A DNA stretch of 64,000 nt, from positions 1,550,001 to 1,614,000 of the forward strand of contig JAWWNJ010000024.1 of assembly GCA_037176885.1 (NCBI GenBank), given 5' to 3'. Made by a program: the position numbers and the translations under genes. The notes beneath the pieces were generated by a model. It was not told the DNA's origin. It was given only the letters and a program-made list of their open reading frames with translations, and did no database searches. Origin of the DNA: Favolaschia claudopus (taxonomy: Eukaryota > Basidiomycota > Agaricomycetes > Agaricales > Mycenaceae). Numbering within the stretch: the first letter of the stretch is position 1; every line of letters begins with the position of its first letter. Below are positions 24,437 to 36,680 of this stretch, piece after piece.

Positions 24437-24659
24437 ATTGTCGAGTACTAGATGTATGTTTTAGTGTACATCATAGAGCCCCGGGGCGAGAGATGGCGTA
24501 GAAGTTTGTTTCGTTAAGGTGCTAGCGAATCGAGCGTAAGGCTAAAGAAAGCAAAGAGGGTTGAGAGAAAGAAGGCTCGGACAAAGCGATGCGGGCCGGA
24601 GGAGCGGAGAATACCCGGGCATGTGACCGTGACTGGCGTAACACACCCAATTTGGACTA

Positions 24660-24913
24660 CTGTATCATTTCGACCAGTTGTTCACTGGCCGTTACGCGTT
24701 ACACCTTTTGTTCACTGGACCAATTGTTCACCGGCCGGTAATCAAAGAAAAACTACCCGATATGGTAGTCCGGCGTTAGCCGGACGGGAAATTTTGACAT
24801 TTTCTTGCCTCTTTGGGACGGAAAATTGCCCGTTACGCGTTACGAGGCGCAAAATTGTTCAGTTCACAGGTGGCTGTTACCCGTTATGTGAACAACCGGT
24901 CGAAATGATACAG
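24660..24913. mobile_element. 254-bp miniature inverted-repeat element, copy 2
   Basis: Same length, ends and internal plan as the element at 7681-7934, with a few substitutions and short compensating indels. The flanking dinucleotide is TA on both sides, as expected for a Tc1/mariner-like target duplication. The three doubled GTTAC-type blocks are conserved. It sits about 220 bp downstream of the MFS stop codon. Confidence 0.85.
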
Positions 24914-25263
24914 TACTAGCACCGCTTTGTCCCCATTGACAACAAAGCGAGCCGCCGCGAGGCCTATCCTTATTGTTATCCGTTCAGGCATAAGGACTAG
25001 ATATGCTTCGTTTAGCCCCAGCCTCCCTTGTTCTTCCCCCACCACCTCGCCTGACTCTGAGTGAAGCTAAGTACGACCACTCAGAGCTGAGAGGAGTCGA
25101 TTGCGGATTGCCGAGGTCGCTCACTCTTCATAAACGGGTCATTTTGCTCTCTTCAAGCACCACGGCTTTTAACTTGTTGTCTCGGCATCAACAGTGCGTT
25201 CTTGCCAGTGCCCTTCGAGTCTAGCAATTCCTGAAATTACCATCACGTTCTGTAGTTTGAGAA

Positions 25264-27111
25264 ATGGCTTTGACTCTTACTCTGGAGGATGCGCAGGGAA
25301 TTCTGAATGCAAGCGTAGCCATTCTTCATAGCAATGCTCCGCCCTCTGTCGGCGATCTCGAAGCATTGGCTGTCTTCCGTGAAATCATGCACCTGTACCC
25401 CTCTCTGGACGCATCCAATCCTGACGCACTGTCTCCCGAACAATACGCCCGCTCACTCAACCGATTCTATACATTACTGAAAGGTGTCTTGTCGCCGCTG
25501 CGGCGCTTTCCACCCGAGCTGCTCGGTCTCATCTTCACGTTCTGTCGCGACCACTGCCTGGAGGCAGGATATACAGTTTGTGACGAGCGGCATACGCTCA
25601 TGGCTCTTGGAGAAGTGTGTTGTCGTTGGCGGGCTGTCTTGCGCTCCATGCGTGCGGTGTGGAATCACTTACATTTCAGTACGTCTGCAATGAAGCCTTG
25701 CAATGCCGAAGTCACCCAGCATCTGCTTGGTCTCTCTGGAGCGATGCGTCTGTCCCTCTGTTTCTCCACTATGGAGGACGACGACAGCTCCGAAGGATCC
25801 GCTGACTATATCGAGGAATCAGAAGCCGAGACTGTGGACGTAAAACAAGCCGGTGTTGAGGATTCGGACGTCGAGCAAGTTGATGACGCTGGCACCATCG
25901 TCACGGCCCCCATACCGTTCGTCATAATACCCCTCACACCCGAGGACATTCGGGAGGCGGTTCAAGGTTTCCCGACACTGGGTGTTCTCGGAAGCGTAGC
26001 GGACAGGTTGGAGCATCTTGAACTGCAGGCTACATCCGACGATCTTCGGTTCTGTGGTTTCGCTGAATGCGAGGATACGGAGTACAGCATTCTCTCCTCG
26101 CTCACTATCAGAATAATCGACTTGGAACACGTTTTCCTCGAACGTCAGCTCACAGCATTCCGAGTCGCACCATCTTTGCAGACACTAGTCATCGCCGGAG
26201 AATCGGCTTCCTACATGCACGACGGCAGTCGACACTACTCATCCATCGGGGACCCAGACTTTCCGTGGAATCAACTAACCAACCTGATTCTCGACATCGA
26301 CATCATCGTTTTCGAGGCTCGCGAAATCCTATGCCAATGTGGCGCCGTAGAAATTGCGACCTTTTCCAGGCTTGCTGGGGACGATGAGGAGCGACTTGGT
26401 CTACGAATGACGTTCCCTGTCGTTACCACGCTACATAATCTTCGCGAACTTTCAATCGCATCCGATACCTTTTACGCATCGGACATCCTCGAAGGCCTGT
26501 CGCTACCCAATCTCGAGTCATTGACCATCAATGCATGGGATTCCAACTTCGTTCCCGTGCTGCGTGATTTGCAGGCGACCTCCAAGTTTACTTTACTTCA
26601 TTTCTCTCTGCTCGGATATTACAAGGTCGAGGACATTTGTCGACTCCTCTCACAAACACCAAGTCTCAAGACGCTGGAAATTCTCTATTGTGACCGCGAG
26701 AACGCATTGTTTGAGGCCCTCACTTATACGGCCCCTCAATCCGAACGCTCCACGCCTCTCCTTCGTCTTTCCAATCTTCGCATCTTGACGTTGGACCCGT
26801 CAAGAATGTTCGGTCCGGTCGAATGCCCCGAGAATCTTGTGAAGTTGATGGATTCGCTTTCGCATTTTTCCGGCGGCTGCGAGACGCCGTGCCCAAATCT
26901 TGAAACTCTCCGCATCTCGTTACCGATCTTCCTGAGTGAGGAGCGCAGAAAAATCATCAAAGAGCAGCTGGCAGGACCTGTGTGCGCAGACGGTTTTAAT
27001 CTTGTGTATCGGCGAAGGACGTGGGTGAAGTACTATATTGTGACGGTCAATACCGATGTTGTCTTGGACTGTGACTATAGAATTCTCAAACTCTTGTACC
27101 ATATGAAATGA
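25264..27111 (+). CDS. F-box-like protein with acidic insert and leucine-rich part
   Basis: Single open frame of 615 residues from ATG 25264 (MALTLTLEDAQGILNASVAI). The F-box-like core reads VLSPLRRFPPELLGLIFTFC and GEVCCRWRAVLRSMRAVWNH. A strongly acidic stretch (residues about 165-205, with EDDDSSEGSADYIEESEAE) separates it from a leucine-rich C-terminal half that resembles the other two F-box genes here. The predicted role is substrate recognition in an SCF ubiquitin ligase, by family only. No intron is needed. Confidence 0.85.
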   Translation: MALTLTLEDAQGILNASVAILHSNAPPSVGDLEALAVFREIMHLYPSLDASNPDALSPEQYARSLNRFYTLLKGVLSPLRRFPPELLGLIFTFCRDHCLEAGYTVCDERHTLMALGEVCCRWRAVLRSMRAVWNHLHFSTSAMKPCNAEVTQHLLGLSGAMRLSLCFSTMEDDDSSEGSADYIEESEAETVDVKQAGVEDSDVEQVDDAGTIVTAPIPFVIIPLTPEDIREAVQGFPTLGVLGSVADRLEHLELQATSDDLRFCGFAECEDTEYSILSSLTIRIIDLEHVFLERQLTAFRVAPSLQTLVIAGESASYMHDGSRHYSSIGDPDFPWNQLTNLILDIDIIVFEAREILCQCGAVEIATFSRLAGDDEERLGLRMTFPVVTTLHNLRELSIASDTFYASDILEGLSLPNLESLTINAWDSNFVPVLRDLQATSKFTLLHFSLLGYYKVEDICRLLSQTPSLKTLEILYCDRENALFEALTYTAPQSERSTPLLRLSNLRILTLDPSRMFGPVECPENLVKLMDSLSHFSGGCETPCPNLETLRISLPIFLSEERRKIIKEQLAGPVCADGFNLVYRRRTWVKYYIVTVNTDVVLDCDYRILKLLYHMK

Positions 27112-27288
27112 ATGGCGTATTTGAAACGCAGTTTCCACTATCTACGACATCAAGTTCCCCTCTGCAAAGCTTCGAATCAATCTGAATAAGGAGCGTACTT
27201 CTGTCAATGGTTATGTTTAGCATTACGAAGTATTATCCTTGTACTTCAAAGGTGTAAGGGGGTATTGAGCATGCTGGCCCGCTGAGAT

Positions 27289-28623
<1,335 letters not shown>

Positions 28624-30627
28624 TGTGATTGGAGAGATGGATTTGTGGGATGCATTCCAGGGAAGGGCTCCTTCATTATAACTGTTTCTCTAGAATGCGA
28701 TGTGTCAAAGGTACATGTAGTGCACAACGACGAGCGGCATACCTCGAAATACTGCAAAGTGAGAGACCTTCTAATCGGGAGAATGACCAAGCGTGACAAG
28801 GCGATCTGGCAGGTTCCGAAAATTCCTGGGAGGTTTCCTATGGTTTCCCTTGGGTTTCCTGCGCATTCTGCCCCTAAGTCAGCAAGGATCGCGGTGCCCG
28901 TCCTCGAGCTTGAGAAGTAGCGGTTAGCTGCCGCCCTGCCGTTGGCGCTGGAAACAAGGAACGACGTTTCCGAATGCTCGTGCCCAGTCATCGATTGCGA
29001 CGATAGTCGCTAGCTGTCGGTGCGTAGACGGAACGCATATGGGAGAGAGGGCTGGTGGTGTAGAAGAGTGAGGTTGAGGTAGTGCACTCGAGACACCAAG
29101 CTCGTCGCAAGAGGAGAAAGTACTATGGACGAGCTTTGCGAGATCCTGTGGCCTGTGTCGAGCAGGTCATCGATTGCTCCAGGTGTGACAGAGCAACGAG
29201 CTGTCAGTGGATGCGGACCACCCATTGGCAACCAGCTTCTCAATCACTGCCCCCACCGCCAAGTGCGTGTAGAAAAATGAGGGGTGGACACGACTAAGAG
29301 GCGGATGCCCCAGGCGATGGTGGCGTCTATGGGGTGAATCCTCGACCACTAAAACGGGTCCGGGAGCCGGGACATCCTACCAGTAGAGTAGTCGCGATAT
29401 CCATGACGACAAGGCCTTGTGAACGATGGGGAGTACCGCGAAGGAGAGGGCCCGCAGAAGGAATAAGAGTCAAGAGGGCGGGACAGTGCACAGGCACAGA
29501 AGTCCCAGCGCCCAGGCAAGGTCCATACTTGCCGAAGGAAGAGCTGCACCTGCTCAGCATAAGCCTACCGCTGAAAAAACAACAAGACGAATCGTACCGC
29601 TTCTTGTGTCGCTTTCAAAACTTTTCACGGCGAAATCTTCAAGTTCCGGCCCTCTGAGTATACGTAGAGATCGTCAGTATCCTGCAAAAGTCGCGGTTGA
29701 TACAAAGCTCACCCCATTCCCACTTTGCGGATCCAATTCCAAGAGCCTCGGCCCTCTCTTGAAAAGCAGACGATATTCCAACGACATTCCATTGCTTTTG
29801 AGCCGATACACTTTCAACTCATGGGTGGCATTTGTGGCGTAAAGTGGGGTAGTTATGACAATTAGTCCAAGACTATTCCATAGCAAAGAAACAGCTGGAT
29901 AGACTTCGAATTCAGAACGAGCTCCGACAGTGTCAGTGAGGTGGTGGTGGATTGGATTTGGAGGGAGTCATCATCACGATCACGTTTCGTGTGACCGCTG
30001 TGACGACGCGACACTGACGCGGCTTGGTTCTTCCCTCATCATCGTCTCTCGACGCTCTTAATGGCGGAGATTTTCTTGCTCCTGGAGCCAAGGGCCCCTG
30101 GACTTGTACCTATATTGTGAAGTATCAGATCTATGTTGCGGTCAAATAGCTTCGACAGGCTCTATTTTTCGTCAAACGATATCCACGTTCCCCCAACGCA
30201 GACCCCGGGCACATGCCACAGGCTGAGAGGGTTCGGACCAGGAGACTAGCAACCCAGTAGAACACTGAAGTTAGATCTCATTAGTAGCCTCGGACGAGCG
30301 GTCTTTCAGGTCAGAAAATGACTTTCGTGCCTTTTTCGTTTGCATCTAGAATGAAACTTGAAAGCAGCATAACCACTTCTAGCCGGAAAAGCGCTCCCGC
30401 GCTCGCTGCTTGTCAAAGCATCGGCGTTGCACAAAGGGCACAAAGCAGCGAGAACCCCGACGCTATCCGCATTCAGGTCCGATTTCTCTTGATCGTGCGA
30501 ATTTATTCTATATCTTCGTCTTGCTTCCATGGATGCGAAAGCACGGTCGGTAAGCCTTCGGAAACAGTTCAACGGAACAGGGTTCATGACGAATATTGTC
30601 TACGTAGGTAACCAGCCTCTGCTGAGG
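28624..30627. other. 2-kb gap without a recognised gene
   Basis: Open frames up to 151 codons on both strands overlap one another and have no family resemblance. The leftmost part is the upstream region of the OYE pseudogene; the rightmost part precedes the aldo-keto reductase promoter. I see no RNA gene. Confidence 0.45.
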
Positions 30628-30634
30628 TATAAAA
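30628..30634 (+). promoter_or_regulatory. TATA box of the aldo-keto reductase gene
   Basis: TATAAAA in GAGGTATAAAACCGG, 76 bp upstream of the ATG at 30704; a good position for a short 5' leader. Confidence 0.6.
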
Positions 30635-30703
30635 CCGGGAGTTTGTGGCGACAAGAAAACATCAAGTCACCTGCCTCCGCTTCACTCAGATCCACTCGTA
30701 ACG

Positions 30704-31875
30704 ATGTCCACAATACCTACAATCAAGCTCAACGACGGTAACGCAGTACCTGCTATCGCATTCGGCACTGGCTGTTCGTCTTCCCCTTAAATCTCCGAAC
30801 TCCGATTTCAACTAACTACTTTCGTGATAGCGAAACTCTTCGGCCAGGACTGCGCCAGCTCCGTCCAACTCGCCATCGATTGCGGCTTTACCCATCTTGA
30901 CGGGGCTCAAGTATACGGGAATGAAGCATTCCTCGGGGAAGGGATCAAGCGCTCGGGGAAGGCTCGCTCCGAGCTGTTCATCGTGACGAAGTTGCAGCCG
31001 GGTACGAAGCCCCGAGAAGTAAGGGCGTCGCTTGTCGAGTCGTTGCGAAAACTAGGTTAGTTTTTCTCGTTATGCTCATCTCGATCTAAATCTGAATTAA
31101 ATGAATCTCCCAGGGTTGGACTTGTACGTCCTGAATTCGACCGATAGGGTTTGCGTTGGCTGACTCAGAAAATAGTGTCGATTTATTCCTGATCCATTCG
31201 CCTCTGATGAAACCCGAAGACGGTACCCTCCAGGAACTTTGGAAGGCGATGGAAGCCGTTCACGCTGAAGGCCTAGCCAAGAGCATCGGCGTCTCCAATT
31301 TCATGATTGATGATCTGAAAGCTGTCTTGAGCGTCGCAAAAGTAGTTCCGAGCGTGAATCAAATGGAACTTCATCCGTGCGTTCAACTCTTCGATTTATT
31401 AATTATTATGAATTAAATTGAGATGGAATCGTGCAGATACACGTGGAAAGACGCCGGCCTTGCTGTCGAATATGGATTGGCAAACGGCGGCATCACTCCC
31501 GCAAGTTATGGAGGGCTGTCTTCCATTTTCCGTGCAGCTGGAGGGCCAGTTGACCAGGTCGTCACTCCTATGGTGGAGAGACTTTCGAAAGAATACGGCA
31601 AATCAGTAACCCCCGCACACGTACTGTTCAAGTGGATACTGCAAAAAGGCGGCATCGTCGTGACGTGCGTTCTAGCCTTTTTTTCCCTCGGAAAACATGA
31701 GTTTTTATTGACGGATTCTGGCAGAACGTCGTCCAAAGAAGAGCGCCTGAAAGAGTATCTGGAAACTTTCCAGGCTCCTGATCTTACGGCGGAAGACATC
31801 CGGGCAATCGATCAGGCGGGGACGGAGAAGTCAGAACGGTTCTACTGGGGAAACCCCGATAAATTCAGGAAATGA
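30704..31875 (+). CDS. Aldo-keto reductase
   Basis: NAD(P)H-dependent cytosolic reductase of aldehydes or sugars. It starts at 30704 (MSTIPTIKLNDGNAVPAIAF). The catalytic tetrad is visible: Asp and Tyr in HLDGAQVYGNE, Lys in FIVTKLQPG, and His in DLFLIHSPLMKP. A GVSNF motif follows, with its usual cofactor and fold role. Introns join FGTG to the next exon (about 30768-30829), LDF|VDLFLIH (about 31131-31181), ELHP|YTWKDAGLA (about 31378-31437) and GIVVT|TSSKEERL (about 31663-31726). The end is GNPDKFRK, stop at 31875. The length of about 285 residues is normal for the family. It converges on the cellulase gene with only 80 bp between stop codons. The substrate cannot be told from sequence. Confidence 0.86.
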
Positions 31876-31955
31876 TTGGGAAATGAGGACATTCGACGAT
31901 AGAAGTTGAAAGGATATATATTTTTTGTTCTGTCTCATTCCAACGAGTAACAATT

Positions 31956-33485
31956 CTACAAACACTGGCTATAAAACGGGTTACTGTAGACACATGAAAA
32001 CGGCTCGGCACAAAGACTCGGGCCCTCGTAGAATTGACCTCCACTAAAAGCAAATCAGTCTCAATGACTTCGAGTGCAAGTTATCCAACAAGCAACTCAC
32101 CACTGCCCGAAATGAGGCTGCGAAAACGTACTGTTGATGTCCCCAACCCGGATATTCGAGAACGTCACCGACGTCGTAGGGTCAGAGGCAATGTCCGCAG
32201 AGGTACACGGTCCCCGCAACGTTCCAGGCTGGCTAGCATCTCCCGCCAACCCATCCAACCACGTCATCCCCCCGCCGAGATCGTCCCACAAACTCACAAC
32301 CAACACCGCACCCCTCGCAAGCGACTTACCCATCTGCGCCAAACCACCGTGCTGGTTGAACGCCGTCGAGTCGCCCAGGACGTTCATCTTGTCGGTACAG
32401 TAGTCCGCTGTGATGTCGTTGACTTTCGGGAGCCCTGCAAGCTCGACGACGGAGTTAGGGATGACTTTGCCCGATTGGACGTAGAAGCGGCGGATGGAGG
32501 TGAGGGTGCCGTCGGCGCGGTTGTTGTCTGTGATGAATTGCGTGACGGCGGTGAAGACTTTGGTGGTGTCGACGGTGGCAGAGGAGGAGGGTGCGTAGAA
32601 GGATTCGTTGCCCATGCGGAAGGGGTTGAATTCGCAGCCGGAGGGATCGCAGAGGTTGGTGCATCCGGAGCCGGTGCAGACGAATTCGCCGGTGACATTG
32701 CAGGGGTGCGGGGTGAGCTGAGTGGAGACGCTGTTTGCTTCCCAGAGGTCCATTTCGTTGCAGCATGAACCCAAGGAGCCGTCGACATTTGTCTGTATTG
32801 AATGAGAGTTTAATGAGCATTGGGATAGAATAGAAAGCGGGTATTTTCTTACCGTCCCATTCACGAAATTAATCCCAGTCGGGCACTGAGAATCGCAATA
32901 CGCCGTCCCGTACGCCGCCCCCGCCTTGTTCGTCTCTGAAATCCCACCGTCCGGCGGCATCTCGGAGAAGTAAAACGCGCCGTTGTACGCGCACGGTACG
33001 TTGGATACGTCCACGTCGAAAGTGAACTCCTGATTCATCACCTTGAAGTTGACGTAGTTTTTGCCAGTCGAGTCGAGGAGGTAAACGCGCGCGCCGCCGC
33101 TACCGAAGACGAGGTTCAGGGCACTCCCATTGGTGGTGACGCCGTAGGTGCCAGCGTAGTCGGCGCCGTCGAGTGCGCAGGTTTCACCGCAGGTTTGAGC
33201 GTCGGGACAGATGGTGCGGTTGAAGCCAGAAGGATTACATGTTGTGCCGCTAAGATAATATTGAGCAGAGTGTCATGGGACAAGAAAGGGAGCATATACG
33301 TACTCAGCGGTATGCAACCATCTGTAGTTAGCGTCGAGCGTCACACTCCCTTTCTGCGTAGTGCAACCAGCAAACGACGTGCATGTCTGGTAGGTGATGG
33401 GCGGATGCACCTCAGGTGTGAAGGTTCCAATCTGCTGGGCTGCAGCGAGCGACGCTAGCAGGGAGCTGGTGAGGATGAACGCCAT
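31956..33485 (-). CDS. GH7 cellulase with C-terminal CBM1
   Basis: Secreted cellulose-degrading enzyme (cellobiohydrolase or endoglucanase, family GH7). The signal peptide is MAFILTSSLLASLAAAQ, and the mature protein begins QIGTFTPEVHPPITYQTC. The catalytic ExDxxE motif is EMDLWEANS at about residues 205-213. PHPCNVTGEF, GCEFNPFRMGNESFYAPS and AFNQHGGLAQMGKSLARG are further family blocks. The frame appears to end HFGQW at 32102, but the TG|GTGAGT there is a donor. Joining to an acceptor at 32044/32043 gives FGQCGGQFYEGPSLCAEPFS and then NPFYSQCL, a complete cellulose-binding CBM1 with four Cys, stop at 31956. There is almost no Ser/Thr linker between the two modules. The SLWDDLGGGMTWLDG loop is shorter than in typical cellobiohydrolases. 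About 455 residues. Confidence 0.88.
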
Positions 33486-33612
33486 GATGGTAGGGAAAAG
33501 ACTGGCAGCATGGCTACCTTTTTGTATGCGAGTCTCGGACTTACCGGGCATACTTCGGTATAGAAGCTGAAAACATGATTATTTGAGGCAATTCCGAGAC
33601 TTTTCCCGACTG

Positions 33613-33618
33613 TTTATA
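33613..33618 (-). promoter_or_regulatory. TATA box of the GH7 gene
   Basis: On the minus strand CCTATAAACAG, about 128 bp upstream of the ATG at 33485. Confidence 0.5.
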
Positions 33619-33717
33619 GGTCATATCGAGAATTCTTCCAACGGATATATTGATAGTCTATTTTTGGTTATCTATACCGAGGTCGGGGAAACGTCGCAGC
33701 CTGAATCGTGCAGTCAG

Positions 33718-33728
33718 GCGGGGTGGGG
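33718..33728. promoter_or_regulatory. Paired candidate Cre1/CreA sites
   Basis: GCGGGGTGGGG contains two overlapping SYGGRG words (GCGGGG and GTGGGG), the binding motif of the fungal carbon catabolite repressor. It lies about 235 bp upstream of the cellulase ATG, where glucose repression of cellulases is normally exerted. Inference from motif and position only. Confidence 0.4.
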
Positions 33729-33792
33729 ACACTTCGCGATGTTGCCGACACATAGCTGTTGGTGGAGCGAGTTCAGAATGGAAAAGGTTTAG

Positions 33793-34677
33793 TATTTTCA
33801 GCCTTCTCGCGAGCCGTCGAAAATAAAACAACTGATCGAGTTTGCTTGAGAGGGAAGAGAAGAATTCGCGACAACCATCCGCATAGCAAGCGAGAGTCCC
33901 GCATTTAGATGACTGCCGACTCGTCTTGCCCTGCGGGCATTCGCCGTCGTGGGCTCGACGAGCACATCGCCGTTGCAGTGAAAGAGTATCATCAAATGAT
34001 GGCGATGCAAACCTTGGCAAAGTCGGAAGGCTGCATTTGGACATTCACCGCCGAGCGCCAGAAAAGGAAGGTCAGGAGAATTACAGAACGACCTTCATAG
34101 CATCGTTGAAGAATGAGCTGCTAATTCGGCGATTTTACCGTCAAAATGAGGGTGACAAATTGGCTAATAAGGCCATGAGACATGCTCCAACAGCAAGAAA
34201 TACAAACCTCCGCCTCATGTCAAAACCCAGCATGCCTTCCTAGGTACTCCATGAAACATGCTACTATAGCCGGTTCGTGGAGTCATTGATGTGGGTGAGA
34301 GGCGATATCGAGACTGGGACGATTCTAGGGTTAAACTGGAGTGAGCTGCAACGGGAAGCGATGCGAGATTAACCACTGACTGGATCGCATCCTTCAGAAT
34401 TCCCGGCGGCATAGAGCCCATGAGACCGACGAGTAGTAAAGGCGGGGGTGATCAGCCCGCAATTCGAATGCGCAACTAAATTTCTGAGTTCTCTAGACTC
34501 TCTAGATATTTATTACCGTGACGCCGAGCGTTTTGAAATTGATTGGCTTTGCTTCAATTTCTTTGCCACAGTATACGTACGTACGTTCTAGCCTGGGTCA
34601 AACAACGACGAGGCCAGGATGACGCTCGAATCCTCAGAGCCTGGGTTGCTGGTCGTCGCAGCTGATCAAGAGGGTAC
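33793..34677. other. Gap between cellulase upstream region and retroposon
   Basis: Overlapping short frames on both strands with no family features; no gene supported. Confidence 0.45.
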
Positions 34678-34692
34678 GATAACGTAACGTCC
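34678..34692. repeat. Left target-site duplication, 15 bp
   Basis: GATAACGTAACGTCC, identical to 36666-36680; the two copies bracket the retroposed unit. Confidence 0.85.
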
Positions 34693-34844
34693 TGGGGACG
34701 AATGGTCGAGCGGGTATGCCATGAGTCCTAGCCGGGAAAGACCGGCTGCCGTAAGTGTGGTAACGCTTACGGTCGTGGGTTCGAGTCCCACGCAACCGTG
34801 GGGGGTTTTAGAGGACCCCTGTTTATGCCTATGAATGCCAGATC

Positions 34845-35205
34845 CCGGTTCGGACAAATTTTGGTGGGGCAGGGCCGGGAAGCCTAGATGCCGTTCGGAC
34901 AAAATTTGGGGGGAGAGAGGCCAGGTGTCTAGATCCGGTTCGGACAAAAATCCGGCGGTCGTAGAGGGTTGAGTCGGCCGAGGACAAGCCGAAGGTCGAG
35001 GAAAAAGCAAATTTCTTCAAACTCATCCAGAAAATGGCTGGATTCGGGTGAAAGAGCGCAAAAAACAGCTTGGGAAGAAAAATTGAGCATTTTTGATGGT
35101 GACAGGCCAGAAATCACCCGCTTTTGGTGACTTACGGCATGATAGGCTGCATCCGGTTCGGACAAAAATTGCCCAGTTCGCCCCAAAACCGGTTCGGACA
35201 AAAAG
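34845..35205 (+). repeat. Five copies of CCGGTTCGGACAAA inside the retroposon
   Basis: Copies at 34845, 34891 (CCGTTCGGACAAAATT), 34935, 35153 and 35189, spaced 44-46 bp for the first three and 36 bp for the last two, in the same orientation. Confidence 0.75.
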
Positions 35206-35390
35206 TCGGGGTTTGGGCCGATCCGGGATCTGGCCTTCAAAGGGATAAACAGAGGTCCTGGTTTTAGTGGGTATTGCACTGGTCGAAATCCCAAGCTGCG
35301 AGTCCCACAGTACCGTGACATGTCACGTGTCTGCATAAATGCATTGGGTTCCGGATCTCTACTTCCGCCTGAAAATGGCAAGCGTGTACC

Positions 35391-35665
35391 TTTAATGTCC
35401 CCGGGTATTCCTTTTCTGTCCCGGCGATCATATTTTTGTCCTTCTGATCAGGCAGTTATGTCCACGGCACCAATGATTCTTGTCCCTCTGCTCAGAAATT
35501 TCTGTCCCTTTGCTCGAACAAATATAGCTGCTTGTTATAATTATTCAGTCCACAGTATAAGGAATTAAAGTCCTTTTCCTAAGCAATTTACGTCCTCCGG
35601 TCATCACTTTCTTGTCCGGCCATCATTTGATTTCGGTCCGGCCGACAAGCACTTTCTGTCCGATC
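35391..35665 (-). repeat. Cluster of TTYTTGTCC words inside the retroposon
   Basis: About ten irregularly spaced words such as TTTTCTGTCC, TTTTTGTCC and TTCTTGTCCGGCCATCA. They are the reverse complement of the GGACAAA core found upstream, and GGACAG words recur near 36466-36520. Confidence 0.55.
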
Positions 35666-36665
35666 TTTATGGATCTCACCAAGGGTCCTACCAAACCTTT
35701 TGATGTTGGATACCTTCATGGTCCGTTTTTGAAGCAGATTCCAGGAAAAATGTTTCTGAGGCCATATCTCGGAATCCTAGGGCAGTACAGCGCAAACAAG
35801 TAGAGGTTCCCAATTAGGAAACATCAGTGTTCAGCCAGTTCAAATCTCGCTGGATTGAAGAATCTCTTGCATGGAAGTAACAAAAGTGTCTAAAGCCTTC
35901 TATTTGGGACCCACAAATGTCAGCCCAGTGTATGTGGCAGATATTTTCAACATTTTATCCCGGCCCTGAGCAAAATCAACCATGGGAACAAGACAAGACC
36001 TTTCTCCATCGTTTCTCTGCAATTTATCGAGTTCTCAGCTTCAATCAGATAGGGCCTTACAGGGCCCTAGAATTCCAGTGGCATATGAAACATTCCATGC
36101 AGTCGGCATCTACGCATTCAAGCGGAAAAGTTGTGAAAATTGCGAACTAACTAACTTGGACTTGGTTGGTGCATCAGAAATTCGAAGTAACCAAAAAATG
36201 AGGCCATTGTTGCACACATACTCGCACGTCTTCACCTATATAGCTACAGTGGCAGATACGATTGGTAGGGAGGTACTTAAGTGCGATGGAACTGTAAGGA
36301 TCATTTGCCGTGACTCCGATGAGTCCGATCAAGCCATATTTCCCGATATGGTCCGATGTTTTGAGAAAAGATTTAATTTTCTAAACCGTCCAGATACGCT
36401 GGGGATACCTATAGGTAGTCTATATAGGCTGGGGAAACCAAAATATGCTGTTTCCATAAAGACGGGACAGAAGGACAATACTTGGGACAGAATCATCTTG
36501 TCAGGGACAGGAAAACAATGCCCGAGGACATTATACGGTTTTGCAAATGGCAAAGTCCGGAAATGGGTGTCACTGCCAAAGCTTCTGCCGCGGCGAGGGC
36601 ACTGCCCGTCACAGAGAGAACCTGTGGGCAAACATTCCAAAAAAAAAAAAAAAAAGAAAAAAAAA

Positions 36666-36680
36666 GATAACGTAACGTCC
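36666..36680. repeat. Right target-site duplication, 15 bp
   Basis: GATAACGTAACGTCC immediately after the poly(A) run, identical to 34678-34692. Confidence 0.85.

Larger units (their letters stand above)
34693..36665 (+). mobile_element. 1.97-kb tRNA-headed, poly(A)-tailed retroposon (SINE-like)
   Basis: The unit lies exactly between two copies of a 15-bp direct repeat. The 5' end (34693-34800) is tRNA-like, with a Pol III A box TGGTCGAGCGG, an anticodon-type stem AGCCGG/CCGGCT, a long variable stem CCGTAAG/CTTACGG (class II, Leu/Ser type) and a perfect B box GGTTCGAGTCC. The acceptor ends do not pair, so it is tRNA-derived rather than a working tRNA gene. The 3' end is (A)17G(A)9. The 1.87-kb body has no reverse transcriptase or other recognised coding region, so it would need another element's machinery. 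It contains clustered CGGACAAA / TTTGTCC words. A 294-codon frame starting at 35982 runs through the poly(A) into flanking DNA and is not a gene. Confidence 0.8.

Noticed and set aside
32034..32768. 244-codon plus-strand frame
   Set aside because: Antisense shadow of the GH7 cellulase; its Gly/Val/Asp-rich repeats arise from the cellulase codons.
34693..34800. Functional tRNA-Leu/Ser gene
   Set aside because: A and B boxes and a long variable arm are present, but the two acceptor ends do not pair and the anticodon loop is not a clean 7-nt loop. The target duplication and poly(A) make it the head of a retroposon.
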